This document shows, piece after piece, positions 1-7,238 of a DNA stretch of 39,941 nt. A program made the translations under genes and the position numbers. Where the stretch lies: contig NZ_AYVY01000017.1 in NCBI RefSeq assembly GCF_000503055.1, forward strand, positions 62,604-102,544, in the 5' to 3' direction. The notes below the pieces were generated by a model. It did not search any database. It was not told the DNA's origin and saw only the letters and a program-made list of their open reading frames with translations. Origin of the DNA: Mesorhizobium sp. LSHC420B00 (GTDB lineage: Bacteria > Pseudomonadota > Alphaproteobacteria > Rhizobiales > Rhizobiaceae). Position 1 is the stretch's first letter; each line of letters begins with the position of its first letter.

Positions 1-293
1 TGACCTACCGGCGCGCCAACCACGACAACATGCATGTGCATGGCTTTCGCGAGGAAGGCACGACGACGACGCCGTTCGATATGGTGGTGCTCAACCAGCT
101 CGACCGCTATCATCTGGCGCTCGCCGCGATCGCGCGCGTGCCGGGGCTGGCCGAGCGGGCGAAGGATCTTGCCGCGGCGCTGCATGGGAAATTGGCTGAC
201 CACACGGCCTATGTCCGCGAACATGGCGAGGACATGCCCGAGATCCAGAAATGGTCCTGGCCACAGGACAGCGCGACGAGGGCCGGCGATTGA
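1..293 (+). CDS. Phosphoketolase, C-terminal fragment (5' end outside window)
   Basis: The reading frame enters the window at base 3 and stops at 291-293, leaving about 96 C-terminal residues. The segment TYRRANHDNMHVHGFREEGT, the following TTTPFDMVVLNQLDRYHLA and the ending MPEIQKWSWP are typical of the C-terminal domain of xylulose-5-phosphate/fructose-6-phosphate phosphoketolase. This thiamine-diphosphate enzyme splits the sugar phosphate with inorganic phosphate into acetyl phosphate plus glyceraldehyde-3-phosphate or erythrose-4-phosphate. The stop TGA overlaps the next ATG by one base (TGATG). The next gene is acetate kinase, which uses acetyl phosphate, so the two form a cytoplasmic phosphoketolase shunt operon. 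Identity is firm; the catalytic N-terminal domains cannot be seen. Confidence 0.93.
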   Translation, partial: TYRRANHDNMHVHGFREEGTTTTPFDMVVLNQLDRYHLALAAIARVPGLAERAKDLAAALHGKLADHTAYVREHGEDMPEIQKWSWPQDSATRAGD

Positions 294-1474
294 TGCGACG
301 ATCGATCCTTGCGTTGAATGCCGGCTCGTCGAGCATCAAGTTCCGACTTTACGATCTTGCAGCGTCCGCCGAGCTGGATCTTGCCTCGCGCGGTTCACTG
401 GATCTGGGCGATGCGCCAAGGCTGACCGCGAAAGCCGCCGATGGGGAGCTGCAGTGCGATCGGCCACTTGCCGCAGACGCATCACGCGACATGGGCATCG
501 GCCAGATGCTGCAATGGATCGAGAACGAACTTGGCGGAAGGAAACTGATCGCCGCCGGACATCGCATCGTCCATGGCGGACGCGAGTTCGTCGAACCTGT
601 CCGCCTGATGCCGACAATTATCGAGGCTCTCGACAGGCTGACGCCGCTTGCGCCACTGCACCAGCCGCGCAGCCTCGCGCCGATCCGGGCGCTTGCCGCG
701 TTGCGACCCGACCTGCCGCAGGTCGGATGCTTCGACACGGCCTTCCATCGGACCATCGAGCCTCTGGTCAGCCGTTTCGCGCTGCCGCGCCACTATGAGG
801 CAGACGGCATCCACCGCTACGGCTTTCACGGGCTTTCCTACGAATATGTCGCCGGCCGGCTCAAGCAGATATCGCCCGATCTGGCGGCGAAAAGAACCAT
901 CGTCGCCCATCTCGGCAACGGGGCGAGCCTGTGCGCCATGCGCGACGGGCGAAGCGTCGATACGACGATGGGCTTTTCGGCGCTTGACGGCCTGGTCATG
1001 GGCACACGCTGCGGCGCCATCGATCCGGGCGTGCTTTTGTACCTGCTATTGGAAAGAGGGATTTCGGGAGAGGCGCTGCAAGACATGCTCTACGAGGAAT
1101 CCGGCCTGCTCGGCGTGTCCGGCATTTCCGGCGACATGCGCACGCTGGAAGCCAGCGACGACCGCCGGGCGCGCGAAGCGGTGGAGCTTTTCGCCTTCCG
1201 CGCCGCCAGGGAGATTGCCGCCCTCGCCAACACGCTGGGCGGGTTCGAATGCCTGGTGTTCACCGGCGGCATCGGCGAGCACTCGGCTCCGGCCCGCAAA
1301 GCGATTTGCGACAGGCTTGGCTGGCTCGGCGTGGCGATCGACGAGGCAGCCAACAGCTCCCATGCCGCGCTGATGAGCCAGGCGGAGAGCAAGGTCGAAG
1401 TCCGCGTCGTGGCGACCGACGAAGAAGGTGTCATCGCCCGCCACACGCGCAAGGTAATGGAGGGGCCCGGCTGA
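293..1474 (+). CDS. ackA: Acetate kinase
   Basis: This 393-residue protein interconverts acetyl phosphate + ADP and acetate + ATP in the cytoplasm. Family motifs are present in order: NAGSSSIKF near the N-terminus, GHRIVHGG, the phosphate/adenosine segment HLGNGASLCA, DTTMGFSALDGLVMGTRCG, and FTGGIGEHSAPAR near the C-terminus. Length is normal for the family (about 400). An in-frame start at 251 exists, but the ATG at 293 is preferred because homology begins at once (MRRSILALNAGSSSIKF) and it overlaps the phosphoketolase stop codon, which implies translational coupling. Together the pair yields one ATP per acetyl phosphate made from pentose phosphates. Confidence 0.96.
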   Translation: MRRSILALNAGSSSIKFRLYDLAASAELDLASRGSLDLGDAPRLTAKAADGELQCDRPLAADASRDMGIGQMLQWIENELGGRKLIAAGHRIVHGGREFVEPVRLMPTIIEALDRLTPLAPLHQPRSLAPIRALAALRPDLPQVGCFDTAFHRTIEPLVSRFALPRHYEADGIHRYGFHGLSYEYVAGRLKQISPDLAAKRTIVAHLGNGASLCAMRDGRSVDTTMGFSALDGLVMGTRCGAIDPGVLLYLLLERGISGEALQDMLYEESGLLGVSGISGDMRTLEASDDRRAREAVELFAFRAAREIAALANTLGGFECLVFTGGIGEHSAPARKAICDRLGWLGVAIDEAANSSHAALMSQAESKVEVRVVATDEEGVIARHTRKVMEGPG

Positions 1475-1522
1475 TGCGGATGGCCTCGAATGACCCCGCT
1501 TGCGGCAGCCCTGCTCGTGCGG

Positions 1523-2605
1523 CTACGAAGCGAGCGCGGCCGATCTGTTGAAGACGATGGTCACTCGCGTTCCTTTGCCGGGGGTCGAGTCCACCTCGAA
1601 CCGGGCTTTGGCGTTCTCGGTCAGCGATTGCGCGATCAACGCTCCGAGCTTGCCGGGTTTCGGCCAGGTCTCGCCTTCGGGCAGGCCGATGCCGTCATCG
1701 GCGACAACGATGCGAAAGCCGTCGCCGTCGACAACACTGCGCAGCGTGATTGTCCCGCCTTCGCGACCCAGAAAGGCGTGTTTCAGCGCGTTCGTCAAAA
1801 GCTCGTTGACCACCAGGCCGGTTGGCATCGCCACGTTGATGGACACGGGATAGGTGTCGACCTTCATATCCAGCCGGATGCCCTGCACGGCGTGCGACGT
1901 CATCACTGCGGAAGCGATCTGGCTGAGATAGACGCCGAGGTCAACTTCGGCCTTCTGTTCGTCGGCCGACAGCGCCTGATAAAGAATTGCGAGTGCATCG
2001 ACGCGGCCGGCGAGACGCTCGAAGCGTTTCTGATCGGGTGACGCCGCGCTGCGGGCCTCCAACCTGATGAGAGCCGTGATCATCTGGAGATTGTTTTTCA
2101 TCCGATGCTGCAATTCGCGCAGCAGCATGTCCTTTTCACGGATGCGTTGTTCGAAGGCCTCGCTGTCGCTTGCCTTGTGCGCGGTGACATCGACAAGGGC
2201 GACCAGTCGAAAGGACCGTCGCCCGCGCTCGTCCTCGATCAGGTTCGAATAAACGTCGACCATGACCGGCTCTGTGCCGGCACGTTGCATCCTGAAAGTC
2301 CCCGCGCGATCGATATCCTCGACGATGGCCCGGGCCAGCGGCCGGTCCTTGTATTCGCCCAAGCCTTGTCCGCTCAGCGCAGCCCAGTTGCGGCGCTCCA
2401 GCTCTGCGACGGAAACGCCTGACAGTTTCTGGAACTCGGAATTGACGTAAACAACACGTTCATCGCCGCCCAAATCGGAAATTGCGATCGCAATCGGCAG
2501 CTGGTCGAGGAACCTTTTATAACTGTCACTGTCCAGGGCGCCCGCCAGGTCGAGGTTGTCGAGCAATTGCTGGAGCTGCTCGGTTTTTTCGGCTTCGGCG
2601 GACAT
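1523..2605 (-). CDS. Soluble PAS-HisKA_2 sensor histidine kinase
   Basis: This 360-residue protein has no membrane segment. Residues 28-145 form a PAS domain of LOV-like sequence (VVYVNSEFQKLSGVS, ending FRLVALVDVTAHK), but the photoactive-cysteine motif GRNCRFLQ is absent (RRNWAALSGQ occupies that place). A short coiled linker leads to the HisKA_2 dimerisation box with phospho-acceptor His167 in RELQHRMKNNLQMI. An HATPase_c domain follows with N box ELLTNALKHAF and G box VADDGIGLPEG. HisKA_2/HWE kinases often feed the PhyR-NepR-EcfG general stress response in alphaproteobacteria. No response regulator lies beside it, so it is an orphan kinase. The gene converges with ackA. Signal and partner are unknown. 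Confidence 0.9.
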   Translation of the reverse strand: MSAEAEKTEQLQQLLDNLDLAGALDSDSYKRFLDQLPIAIAISDLGGDERVVYVNSEFQKLSGVSVAELERRNWAALSGQGLGEYKDRPLARAIVEDIDRAGTFRMQRAGTEPVMVDVYSNLIEDERGRRSFRLVALVDVTAHKASDSEAFEQRIREKDMLLRELQHRMKNNLQMITALIRLEARSAASPDQKRFERLAGRVDALAILYQALSADEQKAEVDLGVYLSQIASAVMTSHAVQGIRLDMKVDTYPVSINVAMPTGLVVNELLTNALKHAFLGREGGTITLRSVVDGDGFRIVVADDGIGLPEGETWPKPGKLGALIAQSLTENAKARFEVDSTPGKGTRVTIVFNRSAALAS

Positions 2606-2738
2606 TCCAGGCTTTCGATGTTTCGGGTAGGACCATGGTCAATATCAGGTCGCTCGCCAACTGCGAAGTCCGCTCGTTGCCACCGCGCGGCGAGGCATGG
2701 CGGAAAGCCGAGATCGTGGTTGAGAAGCGGCTGAAGGC

Positions 2739-2954
2739 TCAGCTCGAATGGCTCTGCTCGACCAGATGGTATTTGTACCGGTCGCGAATATGCTCGTTGA
2801 AGAACCGGCCCTTCGCCGAGGCTTTGCGGAACGCGGCGTGGACTTGCGGCGGCACGTCCTCGTAATCATAGCGGCTTCCGCTCGGGACGAACCATACGGA
2901 GAGTACCCTCGTCGCCGGCTGGTAATCGATGTTTCTGATCGCAGTTGAAGGCAT
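2739..2954 (-). CDS. KTSC domain protein
   Basis: This 71-residue protein starts MPSTAIRNIDYQPATRVLSV and contains FVPSGSRYDYEDVPPQVHAAF and a KASAKGRFFNEHIRDRY stretch. This is the KTSC-domain pattern, a small domain of unknown function often fused to or found near lysyl-tRNA synthetase-like or RNA-binding proteins; here KTSC is replaced by KASA. The frame stays open far upstream, antisense to the AlkB-like gene, but only the last 71 residues resemble a protein. The ATG at 2954 is chosen on homology and because an EcfG-type promoter (3007-3031) points at it. Function is unknown. Confidence 0.8.
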   Translation of the reverse strand: MPSTAIRNIDYQPATRVLSVWFVPSGSRYDYEDVPPQVHAAFRKASAKGRFFNEHIRDRYKYHLVEQSHSS

Positions 2955-3006
2955 CCTCGACAGGTCCAATGCTCGGCAGTGCTCAATTCCATGCCGTCGT
3001 GGGAAT

Positions 3007-3031
3007 AACCCTGCACGGAGAGCGAGGTTCC
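3007..3031 (-). promoter_or_regulatory. EcfG-type promoter for the KTSC gene
   Basis: On the minus strand this reads GGAAC-N16-GGTT, matching the alphaproteobacterial general stress sigma (EcfG/RpoE2) pattern GGAAC-N16/17-(C)GTT. The -10 element lies 53 bases upstream of the KTSC ATG. Confidence 0.65.
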
Positions 3032-3083
3032 TTGCTGCCGAAGCAGCCTTGCCGCTACGGGCTGGCTTCACCAAATACGGTTG

Positions 3084-3686
3084 ATGCCATCGCCCAAGAC
3101 ATCGGCTGCAGCCCGCCAGGGCGATCTCTTTGCCGCCGCCGCCGACCTGCCGGAAGGATTCCGCTACCGGCCCGAACTGATCACGCCGGACGAAGAAGCA
3201 GCGTTGGCAAGCCAGCTCGCAACCCTGCCTTTTCAGGCCTTCGACTTTCACGGCCATCTCGCAAACCGGCGGGTGGTCGGTTTTGGGCTGCGTTATGATT
3301 ACGACCGGCGCGAAGTCGTCGAGGCGCCGCCGATACCCGGCTTTCTGCTGCCGCTCAGGGAAAAGGTTGCGGATTTTGCCCGCTTGCCCGCCGAGACCTT
3401 CGTGCAGGTTCTGATCAATGAGTACCGGCCGGGCGCCGGTATCGGTTGGCACCGCGACAAGCCTCACTTCGAGGCGGTCGCCGGCGTTTCCCTGCTGGCC
3501 GCGTGCAGCTTTCGCCTGCGCCGGAAAAACGGCACGCGATGGGACCGCAAGACGGTCACCGTCGAGCCAAGATCGGCCTATCTGATGACGGACGCCGCGC
3601 GCAGTGAATGGGAGCACAGCATCCCGCCGGTTGCCGAGCACCGCTATTCGATCACGTTGCGCACGCTGCGGCCGCAACGCGCTTAA
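3084..3686 (+). CDS. AlkB-like 2-oxoglutarate/Fe(II) dioxygenase
   Basis: This 200-residue protein is of the AlkB family, which removes alkyl groups from DNA or RNA bases by oxidative demethylation. The iron ligands are visible as His123 and Asp125 in GWHRDKP and His178 in WEHSIPP. The 2-oxoglutarate-binding arginine pattern is in RYSITLRTLR (Arg187, Arg193). The substrate-side motif FVQVLINEYRPGAGIGWH is typical of bacterial short AlkB/ALKBH-type proteins. A TTG codon immediately precedes the ATG at 3084; the ATG is taken as the start. No strong ribosome binding site and no EcfG-type promoter was seen upstream on this strand. It is divergent from the KTSC gene. Whether DNA, RNA or protein is the substrate cannot be told. 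Confidence 0.9.
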   Translation: MPSPKTSAAARQGDLFAAAADLPEGFRYRPELITPDEEAALASQLATLPFQAFDFHGHLANRRVVGFGLRYDYDRREVVEAPPIPGFLLPLREKVADFARLPAETFVQVLINEYRPGAGIGWHRDKPHFEAVAGVSLLAACSFRLRRKNGTRWDRKTVTVEPRSAYLMTDAARSEWEHSIPPVAEHRYSITLRTLRPQRA

Positions 3687-3741
3687 AGCAGAGCGGTGAG
3701 GAAGCCCAAGCACTGCCCTTAAGAACTGGGCTGAAACAAAT

Positions 3742-4206
3742 TCATCCGTCGCCATGCCGACTGGCAAAGTCCGCCAACATGGCGCGCTGGCCTTTCAGGA
3801 TCTTATGGTTGGCTTCAGGCAGGGAGAACCAGCCCGCTCTGTCGACTTCGGCGAATTCCTTCATCGAGCCGGACCTTGGCGGCCATTCCATGACGAAGGT
3901 GTTGCTGCTGATGGCGTCGCTGTCGAAATCCGCCTCGACGCACCATGCGATGACGAGCTTGCCGCCCGGCTGCCGGTAGCTGCCAAGGTGTTCGAAACCT
4001 CCATCGATGGCGACGCCGAGTTCCTCTTCGGCCTCGCGTTTTGCCGCCGCTAGCTCGTCCTCGTTCTCGTCGATCAAGCCCTTCGGGATCGACCATGCGC
4101 CGTCGTCCTTCTTCGCCCAGAATGGGCCGCCCGGATGCACCAGCAAGACCTGGAAATGTCCTTCGCTTCGGCGAAAGATCAGCAACCCTGCGCTGCGTTT
4201 GGCCAT
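3742..4206 (-). CDS. Nudix hydrolase
   Basis: This 154-residue cytoplasmic hydrolase starts MAKRSAGLLIFRRSEGHFQV and carries a complete Nudix box G-x5-E-x7-REUxEExGU in GLIDENEDELAAAKREAEEE followed by LGV. The motif PGGPFWAKKDDGAWSIPKG resembles the diadenosine/NTP pyrophosphatase-like subgroup found in rhizobia. The ATG at 4206 has a clear AGGGGA ribosome binding site upstream; a 46-residue N-terminal extension in the same frame is rejected because it crosses the promoter region. It is transcribed divergently from ku, with overlapping EcfG-type promoters between them. The exact nucleoside-diphosphate substrate is not predictable; oxidised nucleotides or dinucleoside polyphosphates would fit a stress role. 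Confidence 0.92.
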   Translation of the reverse strand: MAKRSAGLLIFRRSEGHFQVLLVHPGGPFWAKKDDGAWSIPKGLIDENEDELAAAKREAEEELGVAIDGGFEHLGSYRQPGGKLVIAWCVEADFDSDAISSNTFVMEWPPRSGSMKEFAEVDRAGWFSLPEANHKILKGQRAMLADFASRHGDG

Positions 4207-4278
4207 TGCGCTATTCCCCTGACGAAAATGAAACGAACGTTCTCGTCCGGGCGGGCCTGTGGAATAGCCTGCCACGGC

Positions 4279-4303
4279 GGAACGATTTCCGCTCGCAGCC
4301 GTT
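4279..4303 (+). promoter_or_regulatory. EcfG-type promoter for ku
   Basis: Reads GGAAC-N16-CGTT, a perfect match to the general stress sigma consensus. The -10 element ends 28 bases before the ku ATG. It overlaps a second perfect site on the other strand. Confidence 0.75.
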
Positions 4304-4305
4304 CC
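4281..4305 (-). promoter_or_regulatory. EcfG-type promoter for the Nudix gene, overlapping the ku promoter
   Basis: On the minus strand this reads GGAAC-N16-CGTT. It shares almost all its bases with the plus-strand site because the outer hexamers are inverted (GGAACG at one end, CGTTCC at the other). The -10 lies 75 bases upstream of the Nudix ATG. Confidence 0.7.
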
Positions 4306-4331
4306 GTCCGTTCGGCAAATGAGTGATCGAC

Positions 4332-5165
4332 ATGGCGACGCCACGAGCTGCCTGGAAGGGCTTTATGAAAGTCGGATCTGTTTCCTGTGGCGTCAAGATC
4401 ATCGGCGCCGTCAGCGAGGCCGAGAAAGTGCATTTCAGGATCCTGAACCGCAAGGACGGTCTTCCGGTCAAGAGCGCCTATATAGACGAGGAGACCGGCG
4501 ACACGGTCGAGGCGGCCGAGCAGGTAAAGGGCTACGAGGTCGAAAAGGGCGAGTTCATCCGCATTGAGCCGGACGAAATCAAGAAACTGAAGATGGTATC
4601 GCAGCATACGCTCGAGATCGGCGAGTTCGTGCCCGCCGCCGAAATCGACGCACGCTACCTCGAAAAACCCTACTATCTCGTTCCGGCCGACGCGCCCTCC
4701 ACGGAGCCTTTCGCGGTGATCCGGGACGCCATGGCCAGGAAAAAGGTAGCAGCCCGCTCCTGCGTCGTACTGTACCAGCGTGGCCGAGAGGTGCTGATCC
4801 AGCCGCTGGGCAAGGGCATGGTGATGACTGAATTACGCAACCACAATGAAGTGGTCGCGGCGGACGCGGTGTTCGAAGGGCTGAAGGATCGCAAGGTCGA
4901 TCCGGAGATGCAGGAAATCGCGCAATTGCTGATCGACAAGAAGCCGGCCAAATTCGACCCGTCGAAGTTCGAAGATACTTATGAACAGGCGCTGGTTGCG
5001 ATGATCGAAGCCAAGCGCAAGGGCAAGAAACCGCCCAAGCCGGCACCCGAGCCGAGGACGAACGTCGTCAATCTCGCCGATGTTCTGCGCAAGAGCCTGG
5101 CGCAAGAAGGCGGCAAGGCTCCGAGCAAAGGTCCGGGAACGGCCGCGAAACGCAAATCAGCCTGA
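4332..5165 (+). CDS. ku: Ku DNA end-binding protein (non-homologous end joining)
   Basis: This 277-residue bacterial Ku homologue forms a homodimeric ring on DNA double-strand ends and recruits an ATP-dependent ligase. The start MATPRAAWKGFMKVGSVSCG and the core segments VHFRILNRKDG, GYEVEKGEFIRIEPDEIKKL, PYYLVPADAPSTEPFAVIRD and MVMTELRNHNEV are typical. The C-terminal tail (about 235-277) is lysine/proline rich, as in bacterial Ku, where it helps DNA threading and ligase contact. An in-frame GTG three codons upstream exists; the ATG at 4332 fits family starts. Its stop abuts the ATG of the HWE kinase, so ku, the kinase and probably the avidin-like gene form one unit. A LigC-type ligase lies 29 kb away; no LigD is present in the window. 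Confidence 0.96.
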   Translation: MATPRAAWKGFMKVGSVSCGVKIIGAVSEAEKVHFRILNRKDGLPVKSAYIDEETGDTVEAAEQVKGYEVEKGEFIRIEPDEIKKLKMVSQHTLEIGEFVPAAEIDARYLEKPYYLVPADAPSTEPFAVIRDAMARKKVAARSCVVLYQRGREVLIQPLGKGMVMTELRNHNEVVAADAVFEGLKDRKVDPEMQEIAQLLIDKKPAKFDPSKFEDTYEQALVAMIEAKRKGKKPPKPAPEPRTNVVNLADVLRKSLAQEGGKAPSKGPGTAAKRKSA

Positions 5166-6659
5166 ATGTCCGAAAGCAGACCGAACGGAACCGAAAACGC
5201 TCGCGCGCATTTAGATGACGAAGCAATCCGTCGGCAAGCCAAGCGGAGCGGGGGACTGGTGGACGTCGTTGAACTAAAGACTGGCGGAATCCCGCAAGTT
5301 TCCTCCGCCGATCTGATGCAGGCGTTGCCTGTGGCCGTCTACACCACCGACAGACAAGGCTACATCACCTTCTTCAACGAAGCCGCTGCCGATCTTTGGG
5401 GATATCGTCCGGTTATCGGCCAGGACCGCTGGTGCGGTTCATGGAAGCTTCGCCACCTCGACGGGCGACCGATGGCGCACGACGAATGTCCGATGGCCGT
5501 TGCCTTGCTGGAAGAGCGGGACGTTCGTGGGGGCCGGGCGATCGTCGAGCGGCCGGACGGCCAGTTCATCCCGTTCAGCGCGCACCCGGCCCTGCTTCGC
5601 GATGCGACCGGCGAGGTCGTCGGCGCCATCAACACCTTGCTCGACCTCCGCACCCAGGCGCTGGCTGACGACGTCGGCATAAGGCTCGCTGCCATCGTCG
5701 AATCCTCGATGGACGCGATCGTGTCGAAAGACCTGAACGGCATTATCACCAGCTGGAACGACGCCGCACAACGCCTGTTCGGCTACACGCCCGCCGAGGC
5801 GATCGGCCGCCCGGTGACGATCCTCATCCCGCCCGACCACCTGGATGAGGAAGCCATGATTATCAGCCGCATTCGCGCCGGCGAACGGATTCCCTCATAC
5901 GAGACTATCCGGCAGCGCAAGGACGGCACCCTGGTACCGGTTTCGCTCACCATCTCGCCGATACGCGACGGCATCGGGCGTATCATCGGCGCCTCCAAGA
6001 TCGCGCGCGACATCAGCCCGCATAAGGAGAGCGAACGGCGCATCCGCACACTCATGCGCGAAGTCAACCACCGCGTCAAAAACCAGTACTCGGTGATCGT
6101 CTCGATGATCCGCGAGACCAGCAAGCTGGCGGGGACGCCAGAGGCTTTCCTTTCACAGGTCCGGGAACGCATCATGGCGCTTTCGGAATCGCACGATCTG
6201 CTGGTCGATGCCGAATGGCGCGGCGCGACTATCGGCGAATTGATCCATGCCCAGACCAAGGCCTTCGCGACACAGGCCCGTCTGTCGATGAGCGGGCCGA
6301 TGATCATGCTGCAGCCGAACGCCGTGCAATATCTCGGCATTGCCTTTCACGAGCTGGCCACCAATTCGGTAAAGCACGGAGCGCTGTCGCGCCATGACGG
6401 ACGGGTCGAGGTCGAATGGACCGTGATGCCAGCCGCCGATGGCAGCGACGGCTTCCGCCTTGTCTGGCGGGAACTGGACGGGCCATTGGTGGATGAAAAC
6501 ACGCGACGCGGTTTCGGAACGGTTGTGCTCAAACGCGTCACGCCGCAGGCGCTCAGCGGCACCGGACGCCTGGAATTCGACAGGAGCGGCATCACCTGGA
6601 CGCTGGAGGCGCCGCTGCACTTCGTGCAGATGTCGATGACTGGCATCGCGGCTGATTGA
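5166..6659 (+). CDS. Soluble PAS-PAS-HWE sensor histidine kinase
   Basis: This 497-residue protein has no membrane helices. PAS1 spans about residues 46-165 (VYTTDRQGYITFFNEAAADL), and PAS2 about 172-290 (MDAIVSKDLNGIITSWNDAA, ending IIGASKIARDISPHKE). The HWE kinase core follows: phospho-acceptor His302 in REVNHRVKNQYSVI, the N box FHELATNSVKHGAL, and the diagnostic WRE triad in LVWRELDGP. The ATG follows the ku stop with no gap, an unusual coupling of a sensor kinase to an end-joining protein. PAS2 lacks the LOV cysteine motif. HWE kinases commonly phosphorylate PhyR-type anti-anti-sigma factors, which would fit the EcfG-type sites throughout this window; that link is inferred. No partner regulator is adjacent. 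Confidence 0.92.
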   Translation: MSESRPNGTENARAHLDDEAIRRQAKRSGGLVDVVELKTGGIPQVSSADLMQALPVAVYTTDRQGYITFFNEAAADLWGYRPVIGQDRWCGSWKLRHLDGRPMAHDECPMAVALLEERDVRGGRAIVERPDGQFIPFSAHPALLRDATGEVVGAINTLLDLRTQALADDVGIRLAAIVESSMDAIVSKDLNGIITSWNDAAQRLFGYTPAEAIGRPVTILIPPDHLDEEAMIISRIRAGERIPSYETIRQRKDGTLVPVSLTISPIRDGIGRIIGASKIARDISPHKESERRIRTLMREVNHRVKNQYSVIVSMIRETSKLAGTPEAFLSQVRERIMALSESHDLLVDAEWRGATIGELIHAQTKAFATQARLSMSGPMIMLQPNAVQYLGIAFHELATNSVKHGALSRHDGRVEVEWTVMPAADGSDGFRLVWRELDGPLVDENTRRGFGTVVLKRVTPQALSGTGRLEFDRSGITWTLEAPLHFVQMSMTGIAAD

Positions 6660-6734
6660 AGGCCGCTACACCGGCCGCGGCTTGGCGGCCGTGTGGCAAC
6701 GCAATCCCTGTGGAGGCAATCAGGAGGAGCAACG

Positions 6735-7106
6735 ATGAGTTGGCTGGGCACCTGGCGGAACCAGTACGGGTCGGTGGTCGAAATAACCGGCGAAGAAGGC
6801 GGACGGATCAGCGGAACCTTCAGGACGGCGCTGGAGGACAGCGCCTTCTTCGGCATGACGGTGCCGCTGTTCGGTGCCTGCCATGGAGACGTCATCGGAT
6901 TCACCTGCGCGGCCGAAGGGCGGGTCGGAGCCGCAGCGGTGAGCTATACCGGCATCCTCAGGAACGGGAAGCTGGAGATGCTGTGGCACACTGTTGCCGA
7001 TGCCGCTTTGTCGGCGGAAAAGGAAGGGGCGCCGGCCCGAGCCAGGAAACTCCCCGCCTGGCGCGCCTTTGGAACCAGCCTCGACAGTTTTGAACGCGTC
7101 TCCTGA
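6735..7106 (+). CDS. Avidin-like (avidin/streptavidin fold) cytoplasmic protein
   Basis: This 123-residue protein resembles avidins throughout: LGTWRNQYGSVVEITG near the start, GRISGTFRTA, GDVIGFTCAAE, VSYTGILRNGKLEMLWHTV and a terminal AWRAFGTSLDSFERV. By hand alignment to streptavidin, biotin-site residues Asn23, Ser27, Trp108, Trp120 and Asp128 are kept (Asn9, Ser13, Trp84, Trp109, Asp117). Tyr43 becomes Phe29 and Ser45 becomes Thr31, as Thr is in avidin. Trp79, Ser88, Thr90 and Trp92 appear replaced (Ala60, Ala, Val, Tyr71). There is no signal peptide, unlike most avidins. The ATG at 6735 is set by an AGGAGG ribosome binding site. Ligand may be biotin with weaker affinity or something else. 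Likely co-transcribed with the kinase upstream. Confidence 0.82.
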   Translation: MSWLGTWRNQYGSVVEITGEEGGRISGTFRTALEDSAFFGMTVPLFGACHGDVIGFTCAAEGRVGAAAVSYTGILRNGKLEMLWHTVADAALSAEKEGAPARARKLPAWRAFGTSLDSFERVS

Positions 7107-7172
7107 CGTGTCGCGCCTGCTGCGGCGGCATTCAGCACGCAAGTGAGGGAGCAGGGCGTCCCGTTGTGCATC

Positions 7173-7198
7173 GGAACTCGCGCTGACTATGGCGCGTT
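7173..7198 (+). promoter_or_regulatory. EcfG-type promoter for the HD-domain gene
   Basis: Reads GGAAC-N17-CGTT; the -10 ends 40 bases before the proposed ATG at 7239. This supports the shorter start, because the longer reading frame begins upstream of the site. Confidence 0.65.
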
Positions 7199-7238
7199 GG
7201 TGCGCCAGGAATGCGCTGTTCGTTACGGGGTCGATCCG

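Noticed and set aside
3001..3030. GGAAT-containing element on the plus strand before the AlkB-like gene
   Set aside because: GGAAT instead of GGAAC and no GTT at 16-17 bases; not called a stress promoter.
2955..3767. Long N-terminal extension of the KTSC frame
   Set aside because: It runs antisense through the AlkB-like gene and over the KTSC promoter; only the last 71 residues look like a protein.
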